Positions 33,959 to 42,900 of a stretch of 64,000 nucleotides of DNA are shown here, piece after piece; the stretch's first letter is position 1; each line of letters starts with the position of its first letter. The translations under genes were made by a program, and so were the position numbers. The DNA lies in the NCBI RefSeq assembly GCF_001006305.1, contig NZ_LBHJ01000003.1, positions 186,001-250,000 on the forward strand. The letters are read 5' to 3'. This stretch comes from Silvibacterium bohemicum (lineage in GTDB: Bacteria; Acidobacteriota; Terriglobia; Terriglobales; Acidobacteriaceae). Below the pieces are notes generated by a model, which saw only the letters and a list, made by a program, of their open reading frames with translations, was not told the origin of the DNA and searched no databases.

Positions 33959-35674
33959 TCAGATCACCAGAGCCTTTCTGCCGTAAGCTCGTCCATCCGC
34001 CTGAACGACGTGCACCGCGCATGCCATGCACGGATCGAAGGAATGCACCGTTCGGAGAACTTCCAGGGGCCTCTCCGGATCGATCAGCGGGGTTCCCTGG
34101 AGCGCAGCCTCATAAGCTCCGCGCTGGCCTTTCGCGTCACGAGGGCCTGCGTTCCAGGTCGACGGAACCACCGCCTGGTAGTTCACAATCTTCTTGTTCT
34201 CGATTTCCACCCAGTGGCCCAGCGAGCCTCGGGGAGCTTCGTGGAATCCGGAGCCCTGACAGGACTTCGGCCACGTATCCGGATTCCACTTTTCCCCGTT
34301 GTGAATGCGAATATTTCCGTGGGCCATGTTGTCGTCCAACTGAGCGACCCAACCCGAAAGGCGACCAACCATGATCTCTGCCTCAAGTGCCCGTGCGGCA
34401 ATGCGGCCCATGGTGGAATAGAGGGCAGACAGCGGCAGATTGAGCTTAGCGAGCGCGCCGTCGACCGCCGTTTTGACATCTGGCTTGCCCGACGCATATG
34501 CAATCAGTGTTCTCGCCAGCGGTCCGGTTTCCATCGGCGTGTCGTCGTAGCGCGGCGACTTCACCCACGAATATTTTTCATCCGTTTTCAGAAACTCATA
34601 GGGTGGTTTTGGCCCAGAATATTTAGGGTCGGTCTCCCCTTGTGAGGGGTGTTTCCCGACCTGATCGCCCTCTTTGTATGCGTACCAGGAGTGCGTGACA
34701 TACTCCGACACGTGGGTGGGGTCGAGAGGATGTACGGTCGAGAGATCGCGTCCAAGAAGGATGCCGCGCGGAAGCATGAATCCTGCCGGATCTTTGATGC
34801 TGCCATTCGTATAGTCGCCATATGCCATGTAGTTTCCGAGACCTGCGCCGTGCTGGAACCAGTCCTTGTAGAAGCCGGCAATGGCGAGCACGTCGGGCAC
34901 GTACACCTGTTGCACGAAAGCCTGAGCATTCGCTACCAGTTGGTTCAGTAAGGTGATGCGCTCGGGATTGATGACAGCATCCGGCTCATTCCCATCCATG
35001 GCCGTCGCCATGCCTCCCACCAGGTAAGTCTGCGGGTGTGGATTCTTGCCGCCCAGGACGGCCTGAACGCGAGCGAACTCACGCTGCACATCGAGCGCCT
35101 CGATATAGTGCGCAACCGCCAGCAGATTTACTTCGGGCGGCAGCAGATATGCCGGATGTCCCCAGTCCCCACTACTAAAGAGGCTTAACTGCTTACTCGC
35201 CACCAACACCTTGATCCGATCCTGCACGCCTTTGAAGTAGCTTGTACTCGATTTAGGCCAGTCGGAGATGGATTGGGCGAGCTGCGAAGTCTTCACCGGG
35301 TCAGCTTTCAGCGCAAGCGTTACATCCACCCAGTCGAGCGCATGCAAATGGTAGAAGTGAATGATGTGATCGTGAACATTCTGCGTGCCGGCAATGATAT
35401 TGCGAACAAGGTTTGCGTTCTGCGGCACCTCGATTCCAAGCGCATCTTCGACAGCGCGGACCGAAGCCAAAGCATGCACCGTGGTGCAGACCCCGCAGAT
35501 GCGCTGGGCCCATATCCAGGCCTCGCGCGGATCGCGTCCGCGCAGGATCAGTTCAATACCGCGGAACATCGTGCCCGAGCTCCAGGCATCGCTCACTGTA
35601 TGGCCGTCGACCTCGACTTCGATGCGGAGGTGTCCTTCAATCCGCGTCACAGGATCAATCACAACACGTGCCAT
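33959..35674 (-). CDS. [NiFe]-hydrogenase large subunit (group 1, respiratory H2 uptake)
   Basis: 571 residues. The nickel ligands are in the L1 motif RICGVCTTVHA (Cys60, Cys63) and L2 motif DPCMACAVH (Cys549, Cys552). Processing after His555 would release a 16-residue tail, so the specific protease in the same operon is needed. Other group 1 marks: VTRIEGHLRIEVEVDG, NAQAFVQQVYVPDVLAIAGFYKDW, GSLGHWVEIENKKIVNYQ. It oxidises H2 outside the inner membrane with the small subunit encoded on the other strand. Start ATG with GGAGGAG upstream. First gene of the operon with protease and hypCDEABF; CRP-type palindrome 154 bp upstream. By family, group 1 enzymes feed menaquinone through cytochrome b. 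Confidence 0.95.
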   Translation of the reverse strand: MARVVIDPVTRIEGHLRIEVEVDGHTVSDAWSSGTMFRGIELILRGRDPREAWIWAQRICGVCTTVHALASVRAVEDALGIEVPQNANLVRNIIAGTQNVHDHIIHFYHLHALDWVDVTLALKADPVKTSQLAQSISDWPKSSTSYFKGVQDRIKVLVASKQLSLFSSGDWGHPAYLLPPEVNLLAVAHYIEALDVQREFARVQAVLGGKNPHPQTYLVGGMATAMDGNEPDAVINPERITLLNQLVANAQAFVQQVYVPDVLAIAGFYKDWFQHGAGLGNYMAYGDYTNGSIKDPAGFMLPRGILLGRDLSTVHPLDPTHVSEYVTHSWYAYKEGDQVGKHPSQGETDPKYSGPKPPYEFLKTDEKYSWVKSPRYDDTPMETGPLARTLIAYASGKPDVKTAVDGALAKLNLPLSALYSTMGRIAARALEAEIMVGRLSGWVAQLDDNMAHGNIRIHNGEKWNPDTWPKSCQGSGFHEAPRGSLGHWVEIENKKIVNYQAVVPSTWNAGPRDAKGQRGAYEAALQGTPLIDPERPLEVLRTVHSFDPCMACAVHVVQADGRAYGRKALVI

Positions 35675-35827
35675 CTCTATCTCCTCCGCAGGTGCGGTTT
35701 ACGTATCCGCTCCAATGACGCAGTTTCGGAGCATGAGCCGAGGGTTGCCGTTGCTGGTTTCACAAGACTCGAAGAGCAGCGCCACGACGCGCTAGCGAAC
35801 AACTTACTCCCGGAAAGAGCCTCTGTA

Positions 35828-35843
35828 TGTGATACCCATCACA
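35828..35843. promoter_or_regulatory. CRP-type palindrome before the hydrogenase large-subunit operon
   Basis: TGTGATACCCATCACA, perfect half sites TGTGA and TCACA, 154 bp before the large-subunit start and downstream of the DoxX gene. The leader between site and gene is about 120 bp if the site acts at the usual -41.5 position. Confidence 0.7.
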
Positions 35844-35931
35844 GTCTGTGCGCTTGCGACTACGAGGCGTAGAAGCTAAAAGGGAATTGAGAGATAGTTG
35901 ATTCTTGCTCGACGCCCGTTACGTGCAGGCG

Positions 35932-36297
35932 TCAGGAAAGCAGCAGTATCGCGGCACCGGCGAGCGATAAATCCTTCAACATATGCGCGAACTCGCTGAG
36001 CCGCATGTAGGAGTCCGTTTCATTCCAGAACCGATGCAGAAAGAACGGAGCAGGGAAAATAATGCCGAAGAGCAGGACCGAACCAATCCATCCATGCCAA
36101 TCGAAGAGCACGAAAACACCACCTAGAACCATCATGACAACAGTCAGGACCGTGGCAGCCCGTGGGAGCGGCACTCCCTTTCGCTTAAGCAGCAATGAAT
36201 GTTCGCGGAAGTTGATGAGATGGCTCATTCCCATCGCGATGAAATAACTAACAAACAGGATCCGTCCCAGCAACAGAAGCAAAAATGGCACATGCAT
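35932..36297 (-). CDS. DoxX-like membrane protein
   Basis: About 121 residues with four hydrophobic helices (FLLLLLGRILFVSYFIAMG, ATVLTVVMMVLGGVFVLF, WIGSVLLFGIIFPAPFF, LSLAGAAILLL). The pattern GRILFxxYFxxxGMSHLxNFREH and FHRFWNETDSYMRLSEFAHMLKDLSL fits the DoxX family. I use the ATG at 36297, with GGAG 8 bases upstream; an ATG at 36345 directly behind the desaturase stop is possible. DoxX proteins link to membrane redox and sulfur stress; the role here is unknown. Shares an operon with the desaturase. Confidence 0.72.
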   Translation of the reverse strand: MHVPFLLLLLGRILFVSYFIAMGMSHLINFREHSLLLKRKGVPLPRAATVLTVVMMVLGGVFVLFDWHGWIGSVLLFGIIFPAPFFLHRFWNETDSYMRLSEFAHMLKDLSLAGAAILLLS

Positions 36298-36345
36298 ACT
36301 AGAGGCTCCATCCATGGGGCGCCGGTCCAACGTTCCGCCGCTCAT

Positions 36346-37419
36346 TCAGAAAACAATTTTGCTCCTCAGGTCGGGCGCGACCCGGTCGATGCGCCGAGAG
36401 AGTTCCGGCAGATGGCACGTTGGCACACGCGGAAACAGATGATGTTCGATGTGCAGGAACATGTTGAAGGTGATCCAGTTCTTGAGTCGGTTATGCAGCG
36501 TTCGTGCAAGATGGTGCGTCCGGTCGCAATGGTGATGTACCGTCCACACCGCGAAAAAGGCCGTCATGCATTGACCGACCAGCATCGCGCCAACGTGGTA
36601 CCGCAAGACACCGCTGTGTAATGCTCCGAATACCACGAAGACCCACACCGCGCTCAACAGAAGTTCAGCCGCTACGATCTTGCGCAGCCTTTTGTTGCCA
36701 TGCCGGAATGCAGTGACATGGAGAAGGATGGGAAAGAGCGGCCCGAACAGCAGCGCACGCCACGCCGGCATCTCCGCGCTGCGTCCTTCCACATCGCCCT
36801 GGCCTAAGTTGAGCTTATGGTGACGCAGGTGATTGAATTGAACAGCATGCATCGAACCAAGCATCACCAGACTCATGATCCATAACACGATATCGGTGCT
36901 GCGGCGAGACAGTCCAAGGGAGCAGTGAAAGGCGTTGTGGACCACGCGAAGACCTGTGAGGAAGAAGAAGAACGAGAAACCGAGCGCGAGTACGAAGTGA
37001 CCGAACCCGGCAAGTACCAGTGAGGCAGCGAGCCACGCCGCTGGAAGCAGAGGTTCAGTGAAAACCTCGAACCGGCGCACGGACACCAGGTCGCGCCACT
37101 CTACAAACTGAAGTCTCGGGTCATGAAAGACAGCCGGCCGAGGTTCGGGACCGGGTTGAATTACCGAAGAACCAACGCTGTTCTTCGAGTCACGCTGGCG
37201 GTCTCCAGTCCATTTCCTCCTTAGCTCCGCCGCTGCATACCTGGTAGAGGAGCAGGGCAAGCTGAACGCAGAAACTCTCGATCCAATCAGGATTACTCCA
37301 AAGCCGCGGAAGATACGGAAACGGAAAAACCGGAGAAAAGCCGCTTGAATCGAACCCAGAACAATCAACAAGCTCCGAAGCTGTGGTCGTCGCCAATTTA
37401 CGCTCTGTGCCAGCTTCAT
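36346..37419 (-). CDS. Fatty acid desaturase family protein
   Basis: 357 residues as drawn. The three histidine boxes of membrane di-iron desaturases are clear: HNAFH (HxxxH), HLRHH and HIEHH (HxxHH), set among membrane helices (LPAAWLAASLVLAGFGHFVLALGFSFFFF and others). The spacing, with RVVHNAFHCSLG and NMFLHIEHHLFPRVP, fits acyl-lipid desaturases or related hydroxylases. The first 90 or so residues do not look family-like although AGGCAGG precedes the ATG at 37419, so the true start may be further in. Needs O2, so with cytochrome bd it links the locus to O2 supply. A CRP-type site at 37521-37536 lies upstream and may serve it as well as the small-subunit operon. Confidence 0.75.
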   Translation of the reverse strand: MKLAQSVNWRRPQLRSLLIVLGSIQAAFLRFFRFRIFRGFGVILIGSRVSAFSLPCSSTRYAAAELRRKWTGDRQRDSKNSVGSSVIQPGPEPRPAVFHDPRLQFVEWRDLVSVRRFEVFTEPLLPAAWLAASLVLAGFGHFVLALGFSFFFFLTGLRVVHNAFHCSLGLSRRSTDIVLWIMSLVMLGSMHAVQFNHLRHHKLNLGQGDVEGRSAEMPAWRALLFGPLFPILLHVTAFRHGNKRLRKIVAAELLLSAVWVFVVFGALHSGVLRYHVGAMLVGQCMTAFFAVWTVHHHCDRTHHLARTLHNRLKNWITFNMFLHIEHHLFPRVPTCHLPELSRRIDRVAPDLRSKIVF

Positions 37420-37520
37420 TAGACCTGCCTCTGGTGAATTCGTCTTGGTTCTAGCCGCAAACGGATGAACACATAGTCATGGCTCCTTATTGATTAAGCA
37501 GTAAGAAATACTTTGAGAGC

Positions 37521-37536
37521 TGTGATGGCTGTCACA
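37521..37536. promoter_or_regulatory. CRP-type palindrome between desaturase and hydrogenase small-subunit operons
   Basis: TGTGATGGCTGTCACA, 102 bp from the desaturase start (minus strand) and 288 bp from the small-subunit start (plus strand). It could act on both divergent units. Confidence 0.7.
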
Positions 37537-37630
37537 GCATAAAGCGAGGGGTGAAGAAAATAATATGTGGCAGGTTGGACGTCCTCAGGCGAGTGGAACA
37601 ATCTGCCCGGCGAGAAAGGCGGTTCACTTC

Positions 37631-37840
37631 ATGCTCCACGAGAACATGGGCGCGGCGAAGCTTCTCGGCGAGCTCGTTGGGTTCGCTTCTTCGAAAGACT
37701 CAGTCCCCGCAGATGTTGGCGAAACTCTGCCCGTACCCAAATTCAGGCAATGCATTTCGATCACTGAGCATTTGCAGATCGAACGGCATAGTGTATGTCT
37801 CGCAAAATCCGGAGGAATGAAGGATGAATGCATTACCTGA
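37631..37840 (+). CDS. Possible small leader gene before the hydrogenase small subunit
   Basis: A 69-residue frame starting at an ATG with AGGCGG 8 bases upstream, ending 17 bp inside the small-subunit gene. The text (MLHENMGAAKLLGELVGFAS, then ADVGETLPVPKFRQ) is protein-like but unknown to me. It would fill the otherwise long 250-bp leader. The stretch also has frames in the other registers, so coding is not proven. Confidence 0.3.
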   Translation: MLHENMGAAKLLGELVGFASSKDSVPADVGETLPVPKFRQCISITEHLQIERHSVCLAKSGGMKDECIT

Positions 37841-38957
37841 ACTCGATCTGCGATCGGCATTGGAGGCTCGTGGGATCTCACGCCGGCAATTTGTGAAATT
37901 CTGCAGCACCATGGTTGCAACCCTGGCGCTGCCTCCCCGGTATTTGGGCGCTGTCGTGAAGGCTTTGGATCAGAGGACGCGCCCTGTTTTGGTTTGGCTG
38001 GAATTTCAGGATTGCGCCGGGAACTCTGAATCCATGTTGCGCTCCGGACATCCCACGGTCGGAGACTTCGTGCTTGAACTGTTCTCCTGGGAATATCACG
38101 AACTGCTCATGGCAGGAGCGGGGAAGCGGGCCGAGGAGACACTCGAACGTGTCCTGAGCGAGCATAAGGGCGAATATATCGCCGTGATCGAGGGCGCAAT
38201 TCCAACGGCGGATGGCGGAGTGCACTGCACGATTGGGGGCAAGACCGCGCTCGACATCGCACAGCGCGTCTGCTCCAATGCCGCAGTCAATATTGCAGTC
38301 GGGGCCTGTGCGTGGGATGGTGGAATCGTCAGTGCAGGTCCAAACCCAACTGAAGCGGTTGGTCTTGAGAAGGCGGTTCCTGGAATCAAAAACCTGGTCA
38401 ATCTGGGGGGCTGTCCCCATAATCCCGCCAATACCGCCGCAGTCCTTGTCCACTACCTGACCTTCCATGAGATGCCTGCGCTCGATCAATACAACCGCCC
38501 GCTGTTTGCATATGGCAACATCATCCACGATCAGTGCGAACGCCGGGCGCACTACGATGCCGGCCGATACGTCGAGGAGTGGGGAGACGAAGGCAGCCGC
38601 AAGGGTTGGTGCCTTTACAAGATGGGGTGCAAAGGACCCGAGGCGACCTATAACTGTCCGACAGTTCGCTGGAACGAGGGCACTAGTTGGCCGGTAAAGT
38701 CTGGGCACGGCTGCATCGCCTGCGCTTCTCCACGTTTCTGGGATACCAAATCGCCCTTCTACGATCGGTTGCCGAAAGTACCGGGATTCGGCGTGGACGT
38801 TAAGGCGTCGGAGATTGGGTGGGTCGCCACAGGCGCGGTTGGCGTCGCGATGGTGGCTCAGGTCGTGGGCAATATCGTGCGAGACAATATCAGGCCGAAG
38901 CATGAGCCCGCCGCTGAGAATAAGCCATCTGATGCGGGCGGAGGTCCACAGGCATGA
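37824..38957 (+). CDS. [NiFe]-hydrogenase small subunit, Tat-exported, variant proximal cluster
   Basis: 377 residues with a twin-arginine signal SRRQFVKF (19-26) and a C-terminal membrane anchor (IGWVATGAVGVAMVAQVVGNIV). GGAGG lies 8 bases before the ATG. Cluster ligands: distal His235, Cys238, Cys263, Cys269; medial Cys278, Cys297, Cys300. For the proximal cluster I find Cys64, Cys162 and Cys197, but the fourth position of the usual CxxC is Asn67 (DCAGNSES). The two extra cysteines of the O2-tolerant 6-Cys proximal cluster are also absent (Gly66 and Gly167). The large subunit is encoded in a separate, divergent operon. Followed by the cytochrome b gene that receives its electrons. Confidence 0.93.
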   Translation: MNALPELDLRSALEARGISRRQFVKFCSTMVATLALPPRYLGAVVKALDQRTRPVLVWLEFQDCAGNSESMLRSGHPTVGDFVLELFSWEYHELLMAGAGKRAEETLERVLSEHKGEYIAVIEGAIPTADGGVHCTIGGKTALDIAQRVCSNAAVNIAVGACAWDGGIVSAGPNPTEAVGLEKAVPGIKNLVNLGGCPHNPANTAAVLVHYLTFHEMPALDQYNRPLFAYGNIIHDQCERRAHYDAGRYVEEWGDEGSRKGWCLYKMGCKGPEATYNCPTVRWNEGTSWPVKSGHGCIACASPRFWDTKSPFYDRLPKVPGFGVDVKASEIGWVATGAVGVAMVAQVVGNIVRDNIRPKHEPAAENKPSDAGGGPQA

Positions 38958-39050
38958 GGCGGATTGCTAAGCATGTCCTATCGTTCACCGGTCGGATCCC
39001 AGTGAGCGGTCTTCCATTCAGATAGAGATCTGAATCAACGGAGACAGTCG

Positions 39051-39848
39051 ATGAAAAGAACAACTCGGAAGGCGGGAAGCAATGCCTCCTGGAAGGTGCC
39101 GGCACCAGGACAGATACGAGTGTACGTCTGGGAGTGGCCCGTTCGATTCAGCCATTGGGTGATGGTGATCACCATTATTTCGCTCTCGATTACCGGCTAC
39201 TACATGCATGCCCCCTACGTCGCTGCCGGGGGCAGGACTGCTTATGTCATGGGCACGATGCGTTTTGTGCACATCGTCTCCGGCTTCGCGTTTATGCTGG
39301 CGATCCTGATACGAATGTACTGGTTCTTCTTCGCCAACCGATGGTCGCGCTGGAATCAGTACATCCCGACTACAAAGAAACGCATGGCAAATCTGGTTGC
39401 TGTTGGCAAGTACTACGGGTTCATGGCCTGGTCTCCGGTCCGGTATATCGGGCATAACCCAATGGCGGGCGCCGCGTATGCAGTTGTCTACGCCATGGCG
39501 ATCGTCGAGATCATCACCGGTCTGGCGCTCTACTCTCAGATCCTCGGAAGTAAGACGCTCAGCTTTTTTGTGGGCTGGATTCCGCACTTCATCGATATCC
39601 AATGGCTTCGCGAGATCCATTTCCTTATCATGTTCGGCTTCTGGATGTTCTTCATCCACCACATCTATACGGCGATCCTCGTTTCCGTTGAAGAAGAAAA
39701 CGGCTTGATGGACAGCATCTTCAGCGGGTATAAGTTCGTTCCCAAGCAGGAGTTGCTCAGAGACCCGGCTGTGGAAGAGCAGCAACCAGATGTGGAGACA
39801 GTTCAGGCAGTCTCTGTCGAGGAAGAGGAATCGCACACCGCGGTCTGA
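39051..39848 (+). CDS. Hydrogenase b-type cytochrome (HyaC family)
   Basis: 265 residues with four membrane helices. Heme-ligating histidines are in PVRFSHWVMVITIISLSITGYYMH, RFVHIVSGFAFMLAILIRMYWFF, and REIHFLIMFGFWMFFIHHIYTAILVSVEEENGLMDSIFSGYK, the C-terminal SIFSGYK ending being typical of HyaC/HupC. It anchors the small subunit to the membrane and passes H2-derived electrons to the quinone pool. A glutamate-rich tail of about 40 residues is added. GGAG precedes the ATG. Confidence 0.92.
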   Translation: MKRTTRKAGSNASWKVPAPGQIRVYVWEWPVRFSHWVMVITIISLSITGYYMHAPYVAAGGRTAYVMGTMRFVHIVSGFAFMLAILIRMYWFFFANRWSRWNQYIPTTKKRMANLVAVGKYYGFMAWSPVRYIGHNPMAGAAYAVVYAMAIVEIITGLALYSQILGSKTLSFFVGWIPHFIDIQWLREIHFLIMFGFWMFFIHHIYTAILVSVEEENGLMDSIFSGYKFVPKQELLRDPAVEEQQPDVETVQAVSVEEEESHTAV

Positions 39849-39972
39849 CTTGCACCGCTGTGGTTGTTGCTGAGGAATGGCGGATCACGCGAGCCTCCGC
39901 TCGTCTACTCGGCAATAGACGCGCAGGATGCGCGCTACCGACCTCAGACATTTGACGCGTAAAGTGAATCCA

Positions 39973-41028
39973 ATGGCATCTCTCCTGCGGACCCTGTTTG
40001 ATGATGAATCGAGCAACATTCGAAGTAAGATAATTGGCATTTATGCGGTATTGCTGGTGTTCAATCTGTCGGCATGGCTCTGTGCCCTCTGCGCATTCCA
40101 CCGGTATCCAGTGTTGTTCGGAACTGCGTTTCTCGCCTACAGTTTTGGGCTTCGTCACGCAGTAGATGCCGACCATATTGCCGCGATCGACAACGTCACT
40201 CGCAAGTTGATGCAGGAGGGACAACGTCCTGTCACGGTGGGGTTTATGTTCTCACTCGGGCATTCAACAGTCGTGGTGTTGGGATCTGTCGCAATTGCTG
40301 CCACCGCGTTTGCGTTGCAGCACCGCATCGATAGCGCCAAGAATATTGGAGAGGTGATCGGCACCCTGGTATCGACGCTTTTTCTGTTCGGAATCGCGAT
40401 CGTGAACTTGATCATTCTCCGGTCGATATATCAGGCATTCAGGCGGGTCCGGCGTGGAGAGTCATATGAGGAGGAGGACTTTGATCTGCTGTTGGGCAAC
40501 CGCGGCTTTCTTAGCCGCTTTTTTCGGCCAGTCTTTAGGCTGATCCGATGCAGCTGGCAAATGTATCCGCTAGGCATCTTGTTCGGTCTCGGCTTCGATA
40601 CCGCCACAGAGATTGGGCTGCTCGGCATCTCCGCCGCCGAAGCCTCCAAGGGGTTGTCTCTGTGGGCGATTCTCGTATTCCCGGCTCTCTTTGCCGCTGG
40701 CATGTCCCTGATCGACACCACTGACAATATCCTGATGGTGGGCGCCTACGGGTGGGCGTTTGTAAAGCCCATTCGAAAGCTCTACTACAACATCACAATC
40801 ACCTTCATATCTGTGTTGGTAGCCTTTGTAGTCGGCGGAATCGAGGCGCTCGGACTGTTGGCCCGGCACTTCCATCTGAACGGAGCATTGTGGAATCTGA
40901 TCAACAATCTCAACGAGAACTTCGGTGTGATCGGCTACGTCATCATGGGACTCTTTGCGGTGAGTTGGATACTATCCATTGCAATTTATAAATGGCGTCG
41001 TTTCGACTACCTCGAACTGAATGCCTAA
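39973..41028 (+). CDS. NiCoT-family nickel permease (HoxN/NixA-like)
   Basis: 351 residues, about eight membrane helices. The family signature HX4DH is present in LRHAVDADHIAAIDNVTR, with LGHSTVVV, GILFGLGFDTATEIGLL and GMSLIDTTDNILMVGAYGWA as further NiCoT motifs. It imports Ni2+ for hydrogenase assembly. I start at ATG 39973 by comparison with family N-termini (MASLLRTLFDDESSNIRSK); ATG 39928 is in frame. Third gene of the small-subunit operon. Confidence 0.92.
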   Translation: MASLLRTLFDDESSNIRSKIIGIYAVLLVFNLSAWLCALCAFHRYPVLFGTAFLAYSFGLRHAVDADHIAAIDNVTRKLMQEGQRPVTVGFMFSLGHSTVVVLGSVAIAATAFALQHRIDSAKNIGEVIGTLVSTLFLFGIAIVNLIILRSIYQAFRRVRRGESYEEEDFDLLLGNRGFLSRFFRPVFRLIRCSWQMYPLGILFGLGFDTATEIGLLGISAAEASKGLSLWAILVFPALFAAGMSLIDTTDNILMVGAYGWAFVKPIRKLYYNITITFISVLVAFVVGGIEALGLLARHFHLNGALWNLINNLNENFGVIGYVIMGLFAVSWILSIAIYKWRRFDYLELNA

Positions 41029-41173
41029 CTTCGAGCGCACACGGATCGTCGGTGGATTTGAGTTCGTTTGCTTCTGGGCATTCGAGAGGAGACTGGACAG
41101 GGGAATGCTGAGGCCTGGTTGCCCCGGTCACGATTCTTGCCGGATACATTCGGGCGGTTGAGCACATACGCAT

Positions 41174-42532
41174 TCAGCTATCACCGGCAAGAGAATCAGA
41201 GCGACGAAGCCTGCTCTTGACACTTTTCCTGATTTCCCCGCCGTCACTTGTCGTGAATTCTGTTTGTTGCTCGGATGCACGATCGGAATACCAGTCGTCA
41301 CGAGTGAGGGGTAAGCCGCTACGCCCTCGATCATGCCGGCTCAACAAAAGTTGATAAACGCCGAGATCCGCTCTACGGAACGCTGCTGCCGAGCCTGCCA
41401 TATACAGCAGCCAGGTGCGATAGGTCACTTCGGAAACGGATCTCAAGAGCGTATCCGCGTTTCGCTGTAGTCCGTCAACCCAGCGCCGTAAGGTCAGTTC
41501 ATAGTGTTCGCGGAGATTCTCCACGTCTCTTACTTCAAAGCCGGCGGACTCGGCCGCCTGAAGCGTCTGAGAGAGGGTGGCGAGCCGCGCATCGGGAAAT
41601 ACGTACTTGTCGATAAACGAGCTCTTTCGCGGTGGCGATCCGTAGGACCGGGCAATCCCATGGTTGAGAAAAACGCCGCCAGGCTTGAGCAGCCGATGGA
41701 CCGTCAGGAAATACCGCGGGAGATACTTCACGCCGACATGTTCGAACATGCCAACACTCGCTATCTTGTCGAACAAGGCTCCGAGCCTCGCCTGTTCCCG
41801 GTAATCCAGCAATTCCACTGCGCAGCTCTGGCTCAAATTGTCTTGTTCAATCCGGTCGTTCGCCAATCTTGCCTGTTCGCGGCTGAGAGTGATCCCACGG
41901 GCAAGCACCCGGTATTTCGCGGCCGCATACAGAATGAGACCTCCCCAGCCACATCCGAGGTCAAGCATGCAGTCGAGAGGCTTTAATCTCAACTTCTGGC
42001 AGATCAGTTCAAACTTCTGGTTTTGAGCAACTTCGAGAGAGTCTCCGCTCGACCGAAAGTAAGCACAGGAATATGCCAATGTTTCCCCCAGCCATGGCGC
42101 ATAGAATTCAATCGGCTGATCGTAGTGATGGGCAATCGAAGACTTGTCCCTGCGAAGAGAGTGCTCAGAGCCGCGCTTGATCCATTGGCCCAAATCAAAC
42201 AGCGAGCTGGCGACGCTCTCGAGGATTTGTTGTCGAAGTCCCCGATGACGAGTGAGAATGTGTTCCGCGACGGAGAAGGCAGAGAAGATGTCTCCCTCGA
42301 TATCCAATTCACCGTGAATGAATGCTTCCCCCATGGAGAGCTCGGTAGGCTCGGCCATGAGAGCCTGCAATGCAGCGGGAGTGTTCAGAACCAGTGCAAA
42401 AGCTGTTTGCTGCTCTCTGGCGGATGACCACTGCCACCCATTCCAGAGGCGGATAGAGAAAGGAACACCCTCATAGCCTTGAAATAGATCATCGAGCGTC
42501 CTGGCTTGTCGCGACTGTGTGGGCTTGAGCAT
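41174..42532 (-). CDS. cfa: Cyclopropane-fatty-acyl-phospholipid synthase family methyltransferase
   Basis: 452 residues. The N-terminal lipid-binding domain (LMAEPTELSMGEAFIHGELDIEGD) precedes a SAM-dependent methyltransferase domain: SIAHHYDQPIEFYAPWLGETLAYSCAYF, motif I MLDLGCGWGGLILYAA, then GITLSREQARLAN, SVGMFEHVG, and FIDKYVFPDARLATL. These are characteristic CFA synthase sequences. It adds a methylene bridge to unsaturated membrane lipids, typically on entry into stationary phase or stress. With desaturase and oleate hydratase nearby, the region is rich in lipid modification. Monocistronic. Confidence 0.9.
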   Translation of the reverse strand: MLKPTQSRQARTLDDLFQGYEGVPFSIRLWNGWQWSSAREQQTAFALVLNTPAALQALMAEPTELSMGEAFIHGELDIEGDIFSAFSVAEHILTRHRGLRQQILESVASSLFDLGQWIKRGSEHSLRRDKSSIAHHYDQPIEFYAPWLGETLAYSCAYFRSSGDSLEVAQNQKFELICQKLRLKPLDCMLDLGCGWGGLILYAAAKYRVLARGITLSREQARLANDRIEQDNLSQSCAVELLDYREQARLGALFDKIASVGMFEHVGVKYLPRYFLTVHRLLKPGGVFLNHGIARSYGSPPRKSSFIDKYVFPDARLATLSQTLQAAESAGFEVRDVENLREHYELTLRRWVDGLQRNADTLLRSVSEVTYRTWLLYMAGSAAAFRRADLGVYQLLLSRHDRGRSGLPLTRDDWYSDRASEQQTEFTTSDGGEIRKSVKSRLRRSDSLAGDS

Positions 42533-42900
42533 AATTTCGCGACTCTTTCTTTCTGATGAAGTCAGACGCGCTATTCATTCTGCTTCGCGTCGGACATACT
42601 CTCCGAATCCGCAGATGTTGGAACCCTTGGATGAGGCTCGTTACTCATCGATCTTTCGGCTAGAAGGAAACGGTGCCCGGCAGAGTTCAATTCGGTCGAA
42701 TCTGCTGGACGCGGATGGGTTGTGAGCGGATGCTGGCGCCGAGCGGGAAGGCGGATAGACGTAACAAGGACTCGGCAGCAATGGTCTTGTGGAAAGTGGC
42801 CTTGGTCGTTACAGGGACAGGGACACATGCGGCGTGTCACACATTCTCCCCGCCCGGATTCTCCCTGGGCAGTCATCGGATCGTATGCGGCCATCGCCGA
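42533..42900. other. Intergenic region, no gene recognised
   Basis: Frames on both strands here are rich in Arg, Cys and Pro and lack ribosome sites. I see no motif, repeat or RNA element; part of it must hold the cfa promoter. Confidence 0.35.

Noticed and set aside
37551-37820. Arg/Ser-rich frame from a GTG at 37551
   Set aside because: It ends just before the small subunit, but the product looks like an out-of-frame translation and competes with the better 37631 frame.
37824-38957. O2-tolerant 6-cysteine hydrogenase small subunit
   Set aside because: The two supernumerary cysteine positions are Gly66 and Gly167 and a normal ligand is Asn67, so the Hyd-1/MBH type of proximal cluster is excluded.
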